Assembly (NCBI RefSeq): GCF_039537875.1
Contig: NZ_BAABBI010000001.1
Span: 558,001-622,000 of the forward strand
Reading direction: 5' to 3'
DNA from: Corallibacter vietnamensis
GTDB taxonomy: Bacteria > Bacteroidota > Bacteroidia > Flavobacteriales > Flavobacteriaceae
DNA length: 64,000 nucleotides
Shown: one piece after another, positions 15,684 through 25,215 of the stretch
Numbering within the stretch: position 1 is the first letter of the stretch
Layout of the letters: every line of letters begins with the position of its first letter
The notes under the pieces: generated by a model
Database searches by the model: none
Told to the model about the DNA's origin: nothing
The model's input: only the letters and a program-made list of their open reading frames with translations
Position numbers and translations under genes: made by a program

Positions 15684-17459
15684 TTACTGTATTTGTTTAT
15701 CTATTGCTGAAATAGTTTTTGCTGCCTTTTCATAGTCTTGCTCCATTTCCACTTGTGTAATAGGTGTATAACGCGCCAATTCACAGTTTTTTAGAATACT
15801 CACAAACTCAACTATTGTAGCTTGACTTACTTGCTTTTCTAATAATAGATTTTGAATTTTATCTTTTGAAAAATCACTAGTCTCAATATGTAATTTTGCT
15901 TTCAAGTAATTATGCAATGCTTTTTCTAGAGCCACATAAAAAGCTTCTTTCTGTCCTAATGCCTTTTTAGCTTCGCTTAAATATTTTTTAGCTAATTTAT
16001 CAGCCTTTCTTATTTTATTACCAAATACATCTGCATCGCGCTCTTGCTTTTTTCTTCTGTATAAAATAGCTAGAGGTATCGCTAATAAAGGCAAAAACAT
16101 TGCAGACCAAAAGCCTAAAGATCTAAAAAAACGTGGTTTTTTAATAGGCATTAAGTTAGGGTCTGTCTTAACAAAAGCAAACTGATTATTGCTCTCAACA
16201 ACACGTTGTTTGCTTCCGCTTGTAGAAGTTATATCTTGATTTTCAGAAGTGTTTGTTGGTCCTTCTAAAACTGAAATCACTTGTTCGTCAGAATAAACGG
16301 TTTTATAACTTTCTGTTTTTAAATCAAAATAAGAAAATGAAATACTAGGTATTGGATATTTTCCTTTAAACTGTGGTACAACGGTATAACTATCAGAAAT
16401 ACTACCATGCATACCGTTTAGATTTGTTCTCACGTTTTCTGAATGTTCAGGTTCATAAACCTCTAGAGAACTTGGCATATTTATCTTTGGTAACTCAAAA
16501 AGTTTTAAGTTTCCTTTACCAGAAACCTCAACTTTAGCTTGTAAAGATTCTGAAGCGTTTAACTCGCTTTTTGATGTAATTACTTTAAAATCAAACTCAC
16601 CAACAGCTCCTGTAAAACCTGCTGGTTTTCCTGTTTCTGGTAATGGTTTTACCTTTATGGTTCTATTCCCTGCTGAAACTGTTTTGTGTACCTGATTTAC
16701 CAATCTAGAACCAAAAATGTCACGACGATTTGTTGGTACTTCTACTGTAATATCAAGACTTAAAGGCTCAATATCTAGTTTTCCTGTTTTTTGAGGATAT
16801 AAGACTGTTTTTCTTAAAACTACATAGCGATAATCTTCGCCTTTGTATGTGCCATTCTGAACTTTTAATCCTTTGATATCTATATTCTGACTCCAAAAAT
16901 CGCTATACTTTGGGTTATCTATTTCTCGCCAATTACTTACACCAGTATTTGGTGATACATATAATTTGTAAACAACCGTTATCGCTTCATTTAGGTATGG
17001 ATTTGTATTTGATATTTCAGCAACCAGATGAATATTCTCTGAAGCAATATAATCGGCATTATTACCATCTTTAGGTTTATCAACAGCTTTGGTTACCGTA
17101 ACGGTAACAGGCGTTGTTTTATAGGTTTCACCATCAATCTCAATAGTAGCTTGCTGTATGGTAAATGTACCTTGTCTTTTAGGTGCTAAAAAGTAACTGT
17201 ACGTTTTAGAGAATGATCGTTTTCCATTAATCCAAGAATTACTAACCGATTGATTAGGACCTCCAACAACCATAAAGTTGTTAAAACTTGGCGGATTAAA
17301 ATTATCGCCATCCTTATTCATTTCAAAATCTACACGTAAACGCTCATTTACGCCTAAACGTTTCTTACTTACTTTTGCTTCAAATTTAATTTGAGCAGAG
17401 GCTATACTTGTTGCAAGTACTATTAGTGATATTGATATGTATTTAAAGATTTTCAGCAT
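15684..17459 (-). CDS. batD: BatD family protein
   Basis: 591 residues. Signal peptide (about 1-22), then a long extracytoplasmic beta-rich region with repeated Ig-like segments (KVSKKRLGVNERLRVDFEMN near the start, ITSKSELNASESLQAKVEVS in the middle), one transmembrane helix near residue 445-465, and a cytoplasmic alpha-helical tail with a DnaJ/TPR-like look. The layout is that of BatD in Bacteroidota aerotolerance operons. Gaps to batC (6 bp) and batE (17 bp) indicate one transcript. Confidence 0.88.
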   Translation of the reverse strand: MLKIFKYISISLIVLATSIASAQIKFEAKVSKKRLGVNERLRVDFEMNKDGDNFNPPSFNNFMVVGGPNQSVSNSWINGKRSFSKTYSYFLAPKRQGTFTIQQATIEIDGETYKTTPVTVTVTKAVDKPKDGNNADYIASENIHLVAEISNTNPYLNEAITVVYKLYVSPNTGVSNWREIDNPKYSDFWSQNIDIKGLKVQNGTYKGEDYRYVVLRKTVLYPQKTGKLDIEPLSLDITVEVPTNRRDIFGSRLVNQVHKTVSAGNRTIKVKPLPETGKPAGFTGAVGEFDFKVITSKSELNASESLQAKVEVSGKGNLKLFELPKINMPSSLEVYEPEHSENVRTNLNGMHGSISDSYTVVPQFKGKYPIPSISFSYFDLKTESYKTVYSDEQVISVLEGPTNTSENQDITSTSGSKQRVVESNNQFAFVKTDPNLMPIKKPRFFRSLGFWSAMFLPLLAIPLAILYRRKKQERDADVFGNKIRKADKLAKKYLSEAKKALGQKEAFYVALEKALHNYLKAKLHIETSDFSKDKIQNLLLEKQVSQATIVEFVSILKNCELARYTPITQVEMEQDYEKAAKTISAIDKQIQ

Positions 17460-17465
17460 GTTTGT

Positions 17466-18308
17466 TTACCAATCTTTGTCTGTTTGTACTTTGACTCCTT
17501 TTTGCTTTTCAGCATTTATTTTTTCTTGAACTTTCTCTTCTTGATTGTTCATGGCTTCAAGCAAGTTTTTTATTTGTTGCGGTGATAACTGTCCTGGCTG
17601 TTGCTGTGGTTTTTGTTGTTCTTTCTTTTCATTATCGCCTTCTTTACCTTGGTCTTGCTTGTCATCTTTAGGCTCTCCTTTATCATCTTCTTGATCTTCT
17701 CCATCTTTTTTATCTTGATCACCTTCGTCTTTGTTATCTTCTTTATTGTCGCCTTCTTTGTCTTTCTGATCTTCTTGATCTTTATTCTCGTCTTTGTTTT
17801 CTTGATCTTCGTTTTGATCCTGATTTTGATCTTGTTGATCTTCTTGTTGTTCAGCACATTCTTTTGCTAAACCTAAATTGTAGCGTGTTTCTTCATCTGA
17901 AGGATTATTACGCAATGCATTTTTATAAGCTTCTACAGCTTCTTTACACTTTTTGTTTTGCATTAAGATATTACCAATATTATGATATGCTTTGTGCTTA
18001 TTTTCTTTGTTTGTAGCATTTTTTGCCGCTTGTGTTAAACGATAAAGCGCTTCGTCTAGATTTCCTTTTTTGTAATAGGATGTTCCTAAATTATATGCGC
18101 CTGCAACATTGGTTTCTTGACTAGAAATGGCTTTTCTGTAATCCATTTCAGCTGCAATATAATCTTCTGAATTTGCTTTTTCGTTACCTTGGTACACATA
18201 ATCGTTGGCTTTTTGCATAGCCAGCAATTCTTGTTCTTCTTTTTCTTGAGAAAAAGAAACGATTGTTACAAAGGTTAGTATGATTGTAAATAGGTATTTC
18301 ATGTTCAT
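17466..18308 (-). CDS. batC: BatC: TPR protein with highly charged low-complexity tail
   Basis: 280 residues. A signal peptide (about 1-20) is followed by tetratricopeptide repeats (about 30-150; GAYNLGTSYYKKGNLDEALY, AYHNIGNILMQNKKCKEAVE). Residues about 153-240 are almost purely D, E, K, Q, N and G. The tail recovers complexity at QLSPQQIKNLLEAMNNQEEK. The charged stretch is encoded by purine-biased repeats at about 17610-17860 and produces spurious frames on both strands. A TPR partner of the VWA proteins fits the operon position. Confidence 0.85.
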   Translation of the reverse strand: MNMKYLFTIILTFVTIVSFSQEKEEQELLAMQKANDYVYQGNEKANSEDYIAAEMDYRKAISSQETNVAGAYNLGTSYYKKGNLDEALYRLTQAAKNATNKENKHKAYHNIGNILMQNKKCKEAVEAYKNALRNNPSDEETRYNLGLAKECAEQQEDQQDQNQDQNEDQENKDENKDQEDQKDKEGDNKEDNKDEGDQDKKDGEDQEDDKGEPKDDKQDQGKEGDNEKKEQQKPQQQPGQLSPQQIKNLLEAMNNQEEKVQEKINAEKQKGVKVQTDKDW

Positions 18309-18410
18309 TTTATTGCAAATAGCAAGTTATAAAACCCTGATTTTTTGTTCGTTAAAAAATTTATAAAATTCAACTGTTTTTGTCTATAAAAGCTGGATTT
18401 TAGCGTAAAA

Positions 18411-19448
18411 CTATAGGTTTTCATTAAATAAATTCAACTTTTTAAGCCAAGCTGTTTTTCTTTCTAACAAGAAAATATCTATAAAAAGGAAGAAAAGAGC
18501 AAGTCCTAAAAACCATTGAAACTGATCTTTAAAATCTGCAAATTGTTTGGCTTCAAACTCCTTTTTATCCATTTTATTTAAAATATCTCTTATGCTTTCA
18601 ACAACGCTGTTTGTGCTTCTTCCGTTTATGTAAGCACCATTTGCAGCATCTGCGATGTTTTTTAGTGTTTCTTCGTTTAGTCGGGTAATAACAGTTTCTC
18701 CTTGATTGTCTTTTTTATAGTTTAAAACAACACCGTTTCTTTTTATTGGAATTGGTCCTCCTTTTACATCACCAACACCTATTGTAAAAATTCTGATGCC
18801 TTCTTCACTAGCTTCTTCAGCTACGCTTGCTGCTGCTTCACTATGGTCTTCGCCGTCAGAAATAATAATTAACACACGATTTGTTTGTTCATCATCATTG
18901 TAATAGGTTTTGGCTAGTTCTATGGCTTCGTTTATAGCAGTTCCTTGTGATGATAGCATATCTGTATTCATGTTTTGAAGGAACATTTTAGCCGATGCAT
19001 AATCAGTAGTAATTGGTAATTGTGGAAATGCTTTTCCTGCATAAGCTATAATTCCTACGCGGTCACTAGCTAAATTATTAATGATTTGCGTAACAAGTTG
19101 TTTTGATTTCTCTAGTCGGTTTGGAGCAATGTCTTCGGCTAGCATACTTTTAGATACATCTATAGCAAAGACAACATCTACACCTTCACGCTTAACGGTT
19201 TCTAGCTTTGTTCCTATTTTAGGATTTACTAATGCTATTGCTAAACATGCAAATGCCAATGACAATACAATGACCTTTAAAACAGATTTAAACAGTGATT
19301 GATCTGGACTTAATTTTTTAAGTAAGGTTTTGTCTGCAAAACGTTTTTGTGTTTTGTGTTTCCATAATTGAAGCAACAAAAAGCAAAGTATAATTGCTGG
19401 TATAACCAACAACATCCAAAACCATATTTTTTCTTCTAATTGATACAT
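18411..19448 (-). CDS. batB: BatB: membrane-anchored VWA protein
   Basis: 345 residues. Two N-terminal transmembrane segments (about 11-28 and 58-75), a von Willebrand A domain (about 88-290) and a C-terminal transmembrane segment (about 312-330). The metal-ion-dependent adhesion site is intact: FAIDVSKSML (DxSxS), SQGTAI and IISDGEDH. BatB pairs with BatA in the aerotolerance complex. A 102-bp gap separates it from batC; no clear promoter is seen there. Confidence 0.9.
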   Translation of the reverse strand: MYQLEEKIWFWMLLVIPAIILCFLLLQLWKHKTQKRFADKTLLKKLSPDQSLFKSVLKVIVLSLAFACLAIALVNPKIGTKLETVKREGVDVVFAIDVSKSMLAEDIAPNRLEKSKQLVTQIINNLASDRVGIIAYAGKAFPQLPITTDYASAKMFLQNMNTDMLSSQGTAINEAIELAKTYYNDDEQTNRVLIIISDGEDHSEAAASVAEEASEEGIRIFTIGVGDVKGGPIPIKRNGVVLNYKKDNQGETVITRLNEETLKNIADAANGAYINGRSTNSVVESIRDILNKMDKKEFEAKQFADFKDQFQWFLGLALFFLFIDIFLLERKTAWLKKLNLFNENL

Positions 19449-19449
19449 T

Positions 19450-20454
19450 TTAAATAAAACTTCTAAAAATGGTGAAACGCAATAACAATTCTAACAACAA
19501 TAAAAGTCCTGCTAAAAGCACTAATGGACGAAACATTTCTTGGTAGTTGTAGAATTTAAATTCTTCAATATCTGTTTTTTCTAGCTTATTAATTTCTTCA
19601 TAAATTTCTGCTAGCTTTTGATTGTTTGTTGCTCTAAAATATTTACCTCCTGTAGCTTCAGCAATTTCTTTAAGAAGTGCTTCATCAATTTCTACTTGAA
19701 CTCGTCCGTATTGAAATGCGCCATTAGCTAGCATTGACACAGGTGACAAAGCCATTCCGTTTGTTCCAAGTCCTATGGTATAGGTTTTTATACCATATTC
19801 AACAGCTAACTCACTTGCTATTTTAGGGTCTATAAATCCGGTATTGTTAACACCATCTGTAAGCAAAATAATCACTTTGCTTTTGGCCTTACTATCCTTT
19901 AGGCGGTTAACGGACGTTGCAAGTCCCATACCTATTGCCGTTCCTCCTGTAATAATGTTATTATATTTAATGTCGTTTAGAGATCGTAATACAATAGATT
20001 TATCACTAGTAATAGGTGTTTTTGTATAGCTTTCTCCTGCATATTCTACAAGACCAATTCTATCATTAGGTCGTTCTTTTATAAACTGTGCTGCAACATT
20101 TTTAAGAGCTTCTAATCGGTTTGGCTTTAAATCTTTGGCAAGCATACTTGCAGAAACATCTATAGCCATAACAATATCAATACCTCGTGTTGTTTTGGTT
20201 TTTGTAGAAACATCAACTGTTCGTGGTCTTGCCAATGCTGTTATAATAAGACCTAAAGCCAACAGCCTTAATACAAACAGTGCGTGTTTTAGTTTAGGTA
20301 AAAACGAGTTTGTTGTTTTAAACCCATTTATGCTAGATATTTTTAAAGCAGCCGTTTGCTTTTTAAACTTAAAAATATACCAAAGCAAGGCTAATGGTAG
20401 TAATAAAAACAACCAGAAAAATTCTTTATTTAAAAATTCAAATCCTTCAAACAT
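19450..20454 (-). CDS. batA: BatA: membrane-anchored VWA protein
   Basis: 334 residues with the same plan as BatB: N-terminal membrane segments (about 12-28 and 56-74), VWA domain (about 88-285), C-terminal membrane segment (about 308-328). MIDAS residues are present in MAIDVSASML, TGGTAIG and LLTDGVNN. The start overlaps the stop of the upstream gene by one base (TAATG), a sign of translational coupling, and batB follows after 1 bp. Confidence 0.92.
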   Translation of the reverse strand: MFEGFEFLNKEFFWLFLLLPLALLWYIFKFKKQTAALKISSINGFKTTNSFLPKLKHALFVLRLLALGLIITALARPRTVDVSTKTKTTRGIDIVMAIDVSASMLAKDLKPNRLEALKNVAAQFIKERPNDRIGLVEYAGESYTKTPITSDKSIVLRSLNDIKYNNIITGGTAIGMGLATSVNRLKDSKAKSKVIILLTDGVNNTGFIDPKIASELAVEYGIKTYTIGLGTNGMALSPVSMLANGAFQYGRVQVEIDEALLKEIAEATGGKYFRATNNQKLAEIYEEINKLEKTDIEEFKFYNYQEMFRPLVLLAGLLLLLELLLRFTIFRSFI

Positions 20455-22133
20455 TATTCTACTTTTTTAAGTTCTAGAGAGTTCATCATTCTTTCTGCCA
20501 TTTGTTGTGCATATACATCATCTGTTTCCCAGCTTATAATTATTTGCTGAATCACATTTTGTGCTGTAAAATGAAACATCATGTATTCGCCCTCTATAAA
20601 ATTATCACTTTGAGCAAGTGGAATGTTTGCCGTTCCATATGTTTTTAAGCCTTCGGCGCCATTTGGTGTTACAAATTTTTCCTGTTTTACAATAATATTT
20701 TGATACCCTTTGGCTTCCATAGCTTTAATAGCTTCTTCTGAAACAGCCACCAAGTTTACTTGATTTTCGTTAGTGTTTTGCTGTCCTTGTTGAGGCTGCT
20801 GTAATTGCTGTTGTTGTGGTAACGTAGCTGTACTAACCATAATACTCAAGTTATCTGAAGCATTTTGATAACCAAAAGATGTAACTTGGCCTTGGGTACT
20901 TGTTTTAGGGGCTTCTAAACGCTTTAAAACTTCAGGTGTTGATATTGTTATTGGTGGCACACCATAATCACTTCGAACCCAATCGCCCTCAAGTAATTGC
21001 TTACTATCATTACCTACAATAGTATCTTTTACATAAGTAAAACCGTATTTTAAACCAAACCCAACAAATGTTGCTATTAGCAAACCTATTATTACTGTTA
21101 CAGATAAAATAACTTTACGGCGTTTCTTTTTACGTTCTTGTTCTAATTTATATTGTTCGTTAAGTAATTTTTCTTCTTCACTAGGTTCTGGCAACACCTC
21201 TTTTACATGATCTATCTCGTTGTCTACAGTTTTTCTATCTAGTTTTGCTAATTCTTTATCTGGAGCAGATTTTGCAAACTTTACTAAATCGGCACGTTTA
21301 AAAATACTTTCTAAATTAGAGATTGTTTCCTTGCTTAAATCTATTTGGTTTCCTTCTTTAAGTAATTGTAGTCGCGAAATCAATTCGTCTGTTGTACTTT
21401 CTAAAGCATGGTCGTAAACTTTTTCATCAAGATATTTTCTGATGGCTAAAGTAAGTTCAGAATAGTATTCTTTATATTCTTCATGCTCTAAATAATGACT
21501 TTCATCTAATTTTTTTAAAGCTAGTTTTGCTCTGTCATATGGTGGTAGTAGTGCAATTTTTTCTTCTTCAGTAAGTGGTTTTTTTCGCCATAAAAACCAA
21601 TACAATAAAAAGCCTACAACACTTAAAGCAATTAATACATAAAGCGGGATTTTCCACGAATTAGTCTTACTTTTTTCTACTGTGATGAATGGTTTTACAT
21701 CATACAAACCTTGTTTTGTTGAGTCTACAACAATATTATTTACTTCAACTTTTAGCGAATCTGTAAATATGGTTTTATCACCAATAATAATTTTTTGTCT
21801 TGGTATTGTGTAATGCCCAGAATCAAATTGTGTAAGGCCATATTTTTTTATTAAGCTGTATTTAGCGTCGTATTTTGTTGTGTCAATATCATAAGATTCA
21901 ATCATTTCTAGAGGAGAAAATGTTTGCCCTTCAGGAAAAACAACAAGATCTGTAGAGTCTACTTCTACTTGAACTTGATACGTAATTTGCTCTCCTATTC
22001 TAATTTTAGTAGAATCTATAGATGATGACACTTGAGCAAATGAAAAGCTAGATATTAAAACCAATAGTGCAAACAACGTTAATTGTTTTAAACTATTGAT
22101 TGCAAATTTTTTATATCTAAAATTGTTGTTCAT
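20454..22133 (-). CDS. Bat-operon BatD-like membrane protein
   Basis: 559 residues. A signal peptide (about 1-33) precedes an extracytoplasmic beta domain similar to the start of BatD (STKIRIGEQITYQVQVEV). A transmembrane helix near 165-185 leads to a cytoplasmic helical region (LPPYDRAKLALKKLDESHYL, EYYSELTLAIRKYLDEKVYD). A second transmembrane helix lies near 340-362, then an extracytoplasmic C-terminal domain with a Q-rich linker (about 435-460). This gene is a regular member of flavobacterial MoxR/Bat operons between DUF58 and batA. I give no symbol because naming differs between genomes. Confidence 0.8.
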   Translation of the reverse strand: MNNNFRYKKFAINSLKQLTLFALLVLISSFSFAQVSSSIDSTKIRIGEQITYQVQVEVDSTDLVVFPEGQTFSPLEMIESYDIDTTKYDAKYSLIKKYGLTQFDSGHYTIPRQKIIIGDKTIFTDSLKVEVNNIVVDSTKQGLYDVKPFITVEKSKTNSWKIPLYVLIALSVVGFLLYWFLWRKKPLTEEEKIALLPPYDRAKLALKKLDESHYLEHEEYKEYYSELTLAIRKYLDEKVYDHALESTTDELISRLQLLKEGNQIDLSKETISNLESIFKRADLVKFAKSAPDKELAKLDRKTVDNEIDHVKEVLPEPSEEEKLLNEQYKLEQERKKKRRKVILSVTVIIGLLIATFVGFGLKYGFTYVKDTIVGNDSKQLLEGDWVRSDYGVPPITISTPEVLKRLEAPKTSTQGQVTSFGYQNASDNLSIMVSTATLPQQQQLQQPQQGQQNTNENQVNLVAVSEEAIKAMEAKGYQNIIVKQEKFVTPNGAEGLKTYGTANIPLAQSDNFIEGEYMMFHFTAQNVIQQIIISWETDDVYAQQMAERMMNSLELKKVE

Positions 22134-22151
22134 AAATCTAAAATCGTTTTA

Positions 22152-23015
22152 TCAGCGACGTTTAAAATATCCTAATAACTTTTTTACATAACTTTCATCT
22201 ACGCGGCAGTCTATGCTTCCTGCTCCTGATTTTGTAAAGCTATCTTTAAAATAATCTACACGCTCTTGATAGTATTTGGCATAGTTAGCCCTTACTTTTT
22301 TAGACGCTGTGTTTACTAACATATATTCGCCTGTTTCTTCGTCTTGCATTTGTACCATACCTAAATTAGGAATTTCTTCTTCGCGTTTGTCATATACACG
22401 AATTCCGGTAACATCATGTCGTCCAGAAGCAATTTTAAGTGTGTGTTTGTATTCTTGAGACATAAAATCACTCAACACAAATACAATGGCTTTTTTCTTC
22501 ATCACATTTGATAAAAATTTTAAAGCCTCTGCTACATTGGTTTGTTTACTTTTAGGTTGAAATTCTATAAGCTCTCTAATAATTCGCAATACGTGAGATC
22601 GTCCTTTTTTTGGCGGAATATAAAGCTCTATGTCATCCGAAAATAATATGAGCCCTATTTTATCGTTATTTTGAGTTGCTGAAAATGCTAAAGTTGCAGC
22701 TATTTCAGTTACTATTTCGTTTTTAAATTGGGTTTCTGTACCAAAAAACTCTGAACCAGAAACATCTGCCATAAGCATCATGGTAAGTTCGCGTTCTTCT
22801 TCAAAAACCTTAATATGAGGTTCGTTGGTACGCGCAGTTACATTCCAGTCTATATTACGAACATCATCACCGTATTGATATTGACGCACTTCAGAAAATG
22901 TCATACCACGACCTTTGAAGGTAGAATGGTATTCACCTCCAAAAATATGATCAGACAAACGGCGTGTCTTAATCTCTATTTTTCGTACTTTTTTTAGTAA
23001 CTCTTTCGTATCCAT
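22152..23015 (-). CDS. DUF58 family protein of the MoxR/Bat operon
   Basis: 287 residues, soluble. It has the DUF58 signature YQYGDDVRNIDWNVTART (about 47-64) and a VWA-like fold: LMADVSGSEF (about 87-96) is the MIDAS-like motif and VLSDFM (about 180) follows. DUF58 proteins are regular partners of MoxR ATPases. Lies 76 bp downstream of moxR and 18 bp upstream of the next gene, so clearly in the operon. Confidence 0.9.
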   Translation of the reverse strand: MDTKELLKKVRKIEIKTRRLSDHIFGGEYHSTFKGRGMTFSEVRQYQYGDDVRNIDWNVTARTNEPHIKVFEEERELTMMLMADVSGSEFFGTETQFKNEIVTEIAATLAFSATQNNDKIGLILFSDDIELYIPPKKGRSHVLRIIRELIEFQPKSKQTNVAEALKFLSNVMKKKAIVFVLSDFMSQEYKHTLKIASGRHDVTGIRVYDKREEEIPNLGMVQMQDEETGEYMLVNTASKKVRANYAKYYQERVDYFKDSFTKSGAGSIDCRVDESYVKKLLGYFKRR

Positions 23016-23091
23016 TTTTCAATTTATGATTACAGATTTTTGATTTACGATTTTAAAAAAACCGCGATTCGTCATTCTAAAATCTTAAATT
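23016..23091. repeat. Degenerate tandem AT-rich repeat between moxR and the DUF58 gene
   Basis: Loose repetition of a TTTATGATTACAGA / TTTTTGATTTACGA / TTTT unit within 23027-23057. Similar strings of ATTTACGATTT occur between genes in flavobacteria. It interrupts an otherwise compact operon and may be a small insertion that leaves transcription intact. Confidence 0.3.
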
Positions 23092-24096
23092 CTATGGTAC
23101 TTCTATTTCGTTTACAATTTTGTTGATAATGTCTTCTGAAGTAACATTTTCAGCTTCGGCTTCATAGGTAATTCCTATTCTGTGGCGTAAAACATCATGT
23201 ACTACAGCGCGTACATCTTCAGGAATTACGTAACCACGACGCTTTATAAATGCATAGCATTTTGCTGCTGTAGCAAGATTGATACTTCCACGAGGTGATG
23301 CACCAAAAGATATCAGAGGCTTTAAATCTGCCAACTTATATTTTTCAGGGTAACGCGTTGCAAAAATGATATCTAGAATATATTTTTCTATTTTCTCGTC
23401 CATGTAAACCTCACGAACAGCTTTTTGAGCACTTATAATCTGTTCTACAGAAACAACTGGATTTACTTTGTCATAAGCGCCTTTTAAATTGGCACGAATG
23501 ATTAATTGTTCTTCTTCCAGTTTAGGATATTTAATAACTGTTTTAAGCATAAAACGGTCTACTTGAGCTTCAGGAAGCGGGTATGTTCCTTCTTGCTCAA
23601 CTGGGTTTTGAGTAGCCATTACCAAAAATGGTTTATCTAAAACAAACGTTTCATCACCAATGGTTACTTGCTTCTCTTGCATGGCTTCCAGTAATGCTGA
23701 TTGTACTTTAGCAGGCGCACGGTTTATCTCATCTGCTAAAACGAAATTTGCAAAAATAGGTCCTTTCTTTATAGTAAAGTCATTCTCTTTAATATTGTAA
23801 ATTAATGTACCTACAACATCGGCAGGTAATAAATCTGGTGTAAACTGAATTCTACTAAAACTTCCGTGAACTGCTTGTGAAAGGGTATTAATAGCTAGTG
23901 TTTTTGCAAGTCCAGGAACACCTTCTAGCAAAATATGTCCTTGTCCTAACAACCCTATTAATAATCGTTCAACCATATGCTTTTGGCCTACAATTACCTT
24001 GTTCATCTCTAGGGTAAGTAAATCAACAAAAGCACTTTCCTTTTCAATCTTCTCGTTAATTGCCTTAATATCAATTGTACTTGTTTCTTCCATCAT
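23092..24096 (-). CDS. MoxR family AAA ATPase
   Basis: 334 residues. Walker A GVPGLAKT (59-66), Walker B VLADEINRAPAKVQSALLEA (about 115-134), sensor 1 VMATQNPVEQEGTYPLPEAQ (about 158-177). MoxR ATPases are chaperone-like and work with DUF58 and VWA proteins on envelope or redox-enzyme maturation. It is the first gene of the eight-gene Bat operon (23092 down to 14914). The 173-bp gap upstream (24097-24269) is shared with a divergent aldo-keto reductase gene; I could not place a convincing promoter there. Confidence 0.93.
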   Translation of the reverse strand: MMEETSTIDIKAINEKIEKESAFVDLLTLEMNKVIVGQKHMVERLLIGLLGQGHILLEGVPGLAKTLAINTLSQAVHGSFSRIQFTPDLLPADVVGTLIYNIKENDFTIKKGPIFANFVLADEINRAPAKVQSALLEAMQEKQVTIGDETFVLDKPFLVMATQNPVEQEGTYPLPEAQVDRFMLKTVIKYPKLEEEQLIIRANLKGAYDKVNPVVSVEQIISAQKAVREVYMDEKIEKYILDIIFATRYPEKYKLADLKPLISFGASPRGSINLATAAKCYAFIKRRGYVIPEDVRAVVHDVLRHRIGITYEAEAENVTSEDIINKIVNEIEVP

Positions 24097-24269
24097 TCTT
24101 TAATTTTTTTAAACCTCGAATATACTATGCTTATTTGAGCACTGCAAATTGTTAAAATTTTTGCTGTACCGCTGTTAATAATTGGTTAAAAAATCGCGTT
24201 TTAAAAGAGATTTAAGAGTATTTTTACTTTTATAAAGCCTAAAATCAAACCGATAAAAAACACCGCAAT

Positions 24270-25133
24270 ATGTATTCAAAAATAATTGCAGGAACCATGA
24301 CATGGGGACAATGGGGCAAAAAGCACTCTAAAACAGAGATGATAGACACCATAAATTATTGTTTAGAAAACAACATCACAACCTTTGACCATGCCGATAT
24401 TTATGGTGATTATACTACTGAAGCTGATTTTGGAAATGCTTTTACTGAAAGTAATATAACAAGAGACGCTATACAACTTATAAGTAAATGTGGCATTCAG
24501 CTTCCAGGAAACTCTAGGTCAAAACTGCAGGTCAAACATTACAATTATAGCAAAGACTATATTATTTGGTCAGCAGAAAATAGCTTAAAAAACCTAAAAA
24601 CGGATTATTTAGATTTATTGCTTTTACATAGACCAAGCCCATTGATGCAGCCTGAAGAAGTGGCTGAAGCAATTTCAATATTAAAAAAACAAGGGAAAAT
24701 TAAAAACTTTGGCGTTTCTAATTTTACTACAAGTCAAACAGAACTATTAAGCCAATTTACCAATATTAGTGTCAACCAGATAGAATTTTCATTAACACAG
24801 CATACTGCTATGCATGACGGCGTTTTAGATACTTTAATGGCAAAAAAAATAAAGCCTATGTGTTGGTCTCCTTTAGGAACAGTTTTTAAAGACACTAATG
24901 AGCAAACTACACGTATTCATTTACAGTTAGAGAGATTAACAGAGAAGTATAACGCTACTAAAGATCAGTTACTTTTAGCATGGATACTAAAACATCCTGC
25001 CAATATTACTCCTGTCATAGGCACCACAACAAAAGAACGCCTAAAAAATGCATACAACGCAACCAACATACATTTAGATACTGAAGATTGGTTCTTAATT
25101 TTAGACGCCTGCCAAGGCCATGAAGTCCCATAA
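24270..25133 (+). CDS. Aldo/keto reductase, YdhF-like
   Basis: 287 residues, NADPH-dependent carbonyl reductase of the AKR TIM-barrel family. The catalytic Asp and Tyr are in FDHADIYGDY (about 39-48), Lys in SKCGIQ (about 71-76) and His in LLLHRPSP (about 117-124). FGVSNF (about 147-152) and the C-terminal GTTTKERLKNA cofactor segment are present. It resembles E. coli YdhF (TWGQWGKK, LTQHTAMHDG). The substrate is unknown. Probably followed by the SDR gene 82 bp downstream. Confidence 0.9.
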   Translation: MYSKIIAGTMTWGQWGKKHSKTEMIDTINYCLENNITTFDHADIYGDYTTEADFGNAFTESNITRDAIQLISKCGIQLPGNSRSKLQVKHYNYSKDYIIWSAENSLKNLKTDYLDLLLLHRPSPLMQPEEVAEAISILKKQGKIKNFGVSNFTTSQTELLSQFTNISVNQIEFSLTQHTAMHDGVLDTLMAKKIKPMCWSPLGTVFKDTNEQTTRIHLQLERLTEKYNATKDQLLLAWILKHPANITPVIGTTTKERLKNAYNATNIHLDTEDWFLILDACQGHEVP

Positions 25134-25215
25134 CACATCACAAAAGGATAACTTATATTGAGCAATAAAATGCAAAAAAACTATTAAATTGTAACATTAA
25201 TTTTTTACACAAAAA

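Noticed and set aside
17601..17870. Plus-strand 89-aa very hydrophobic frame and a minus-strand K/I-rich 95-aa frame
   Set aside because: Both are alternative readings of the purine-biased low-complexity tail of batC; composition is imposed by the repeats.
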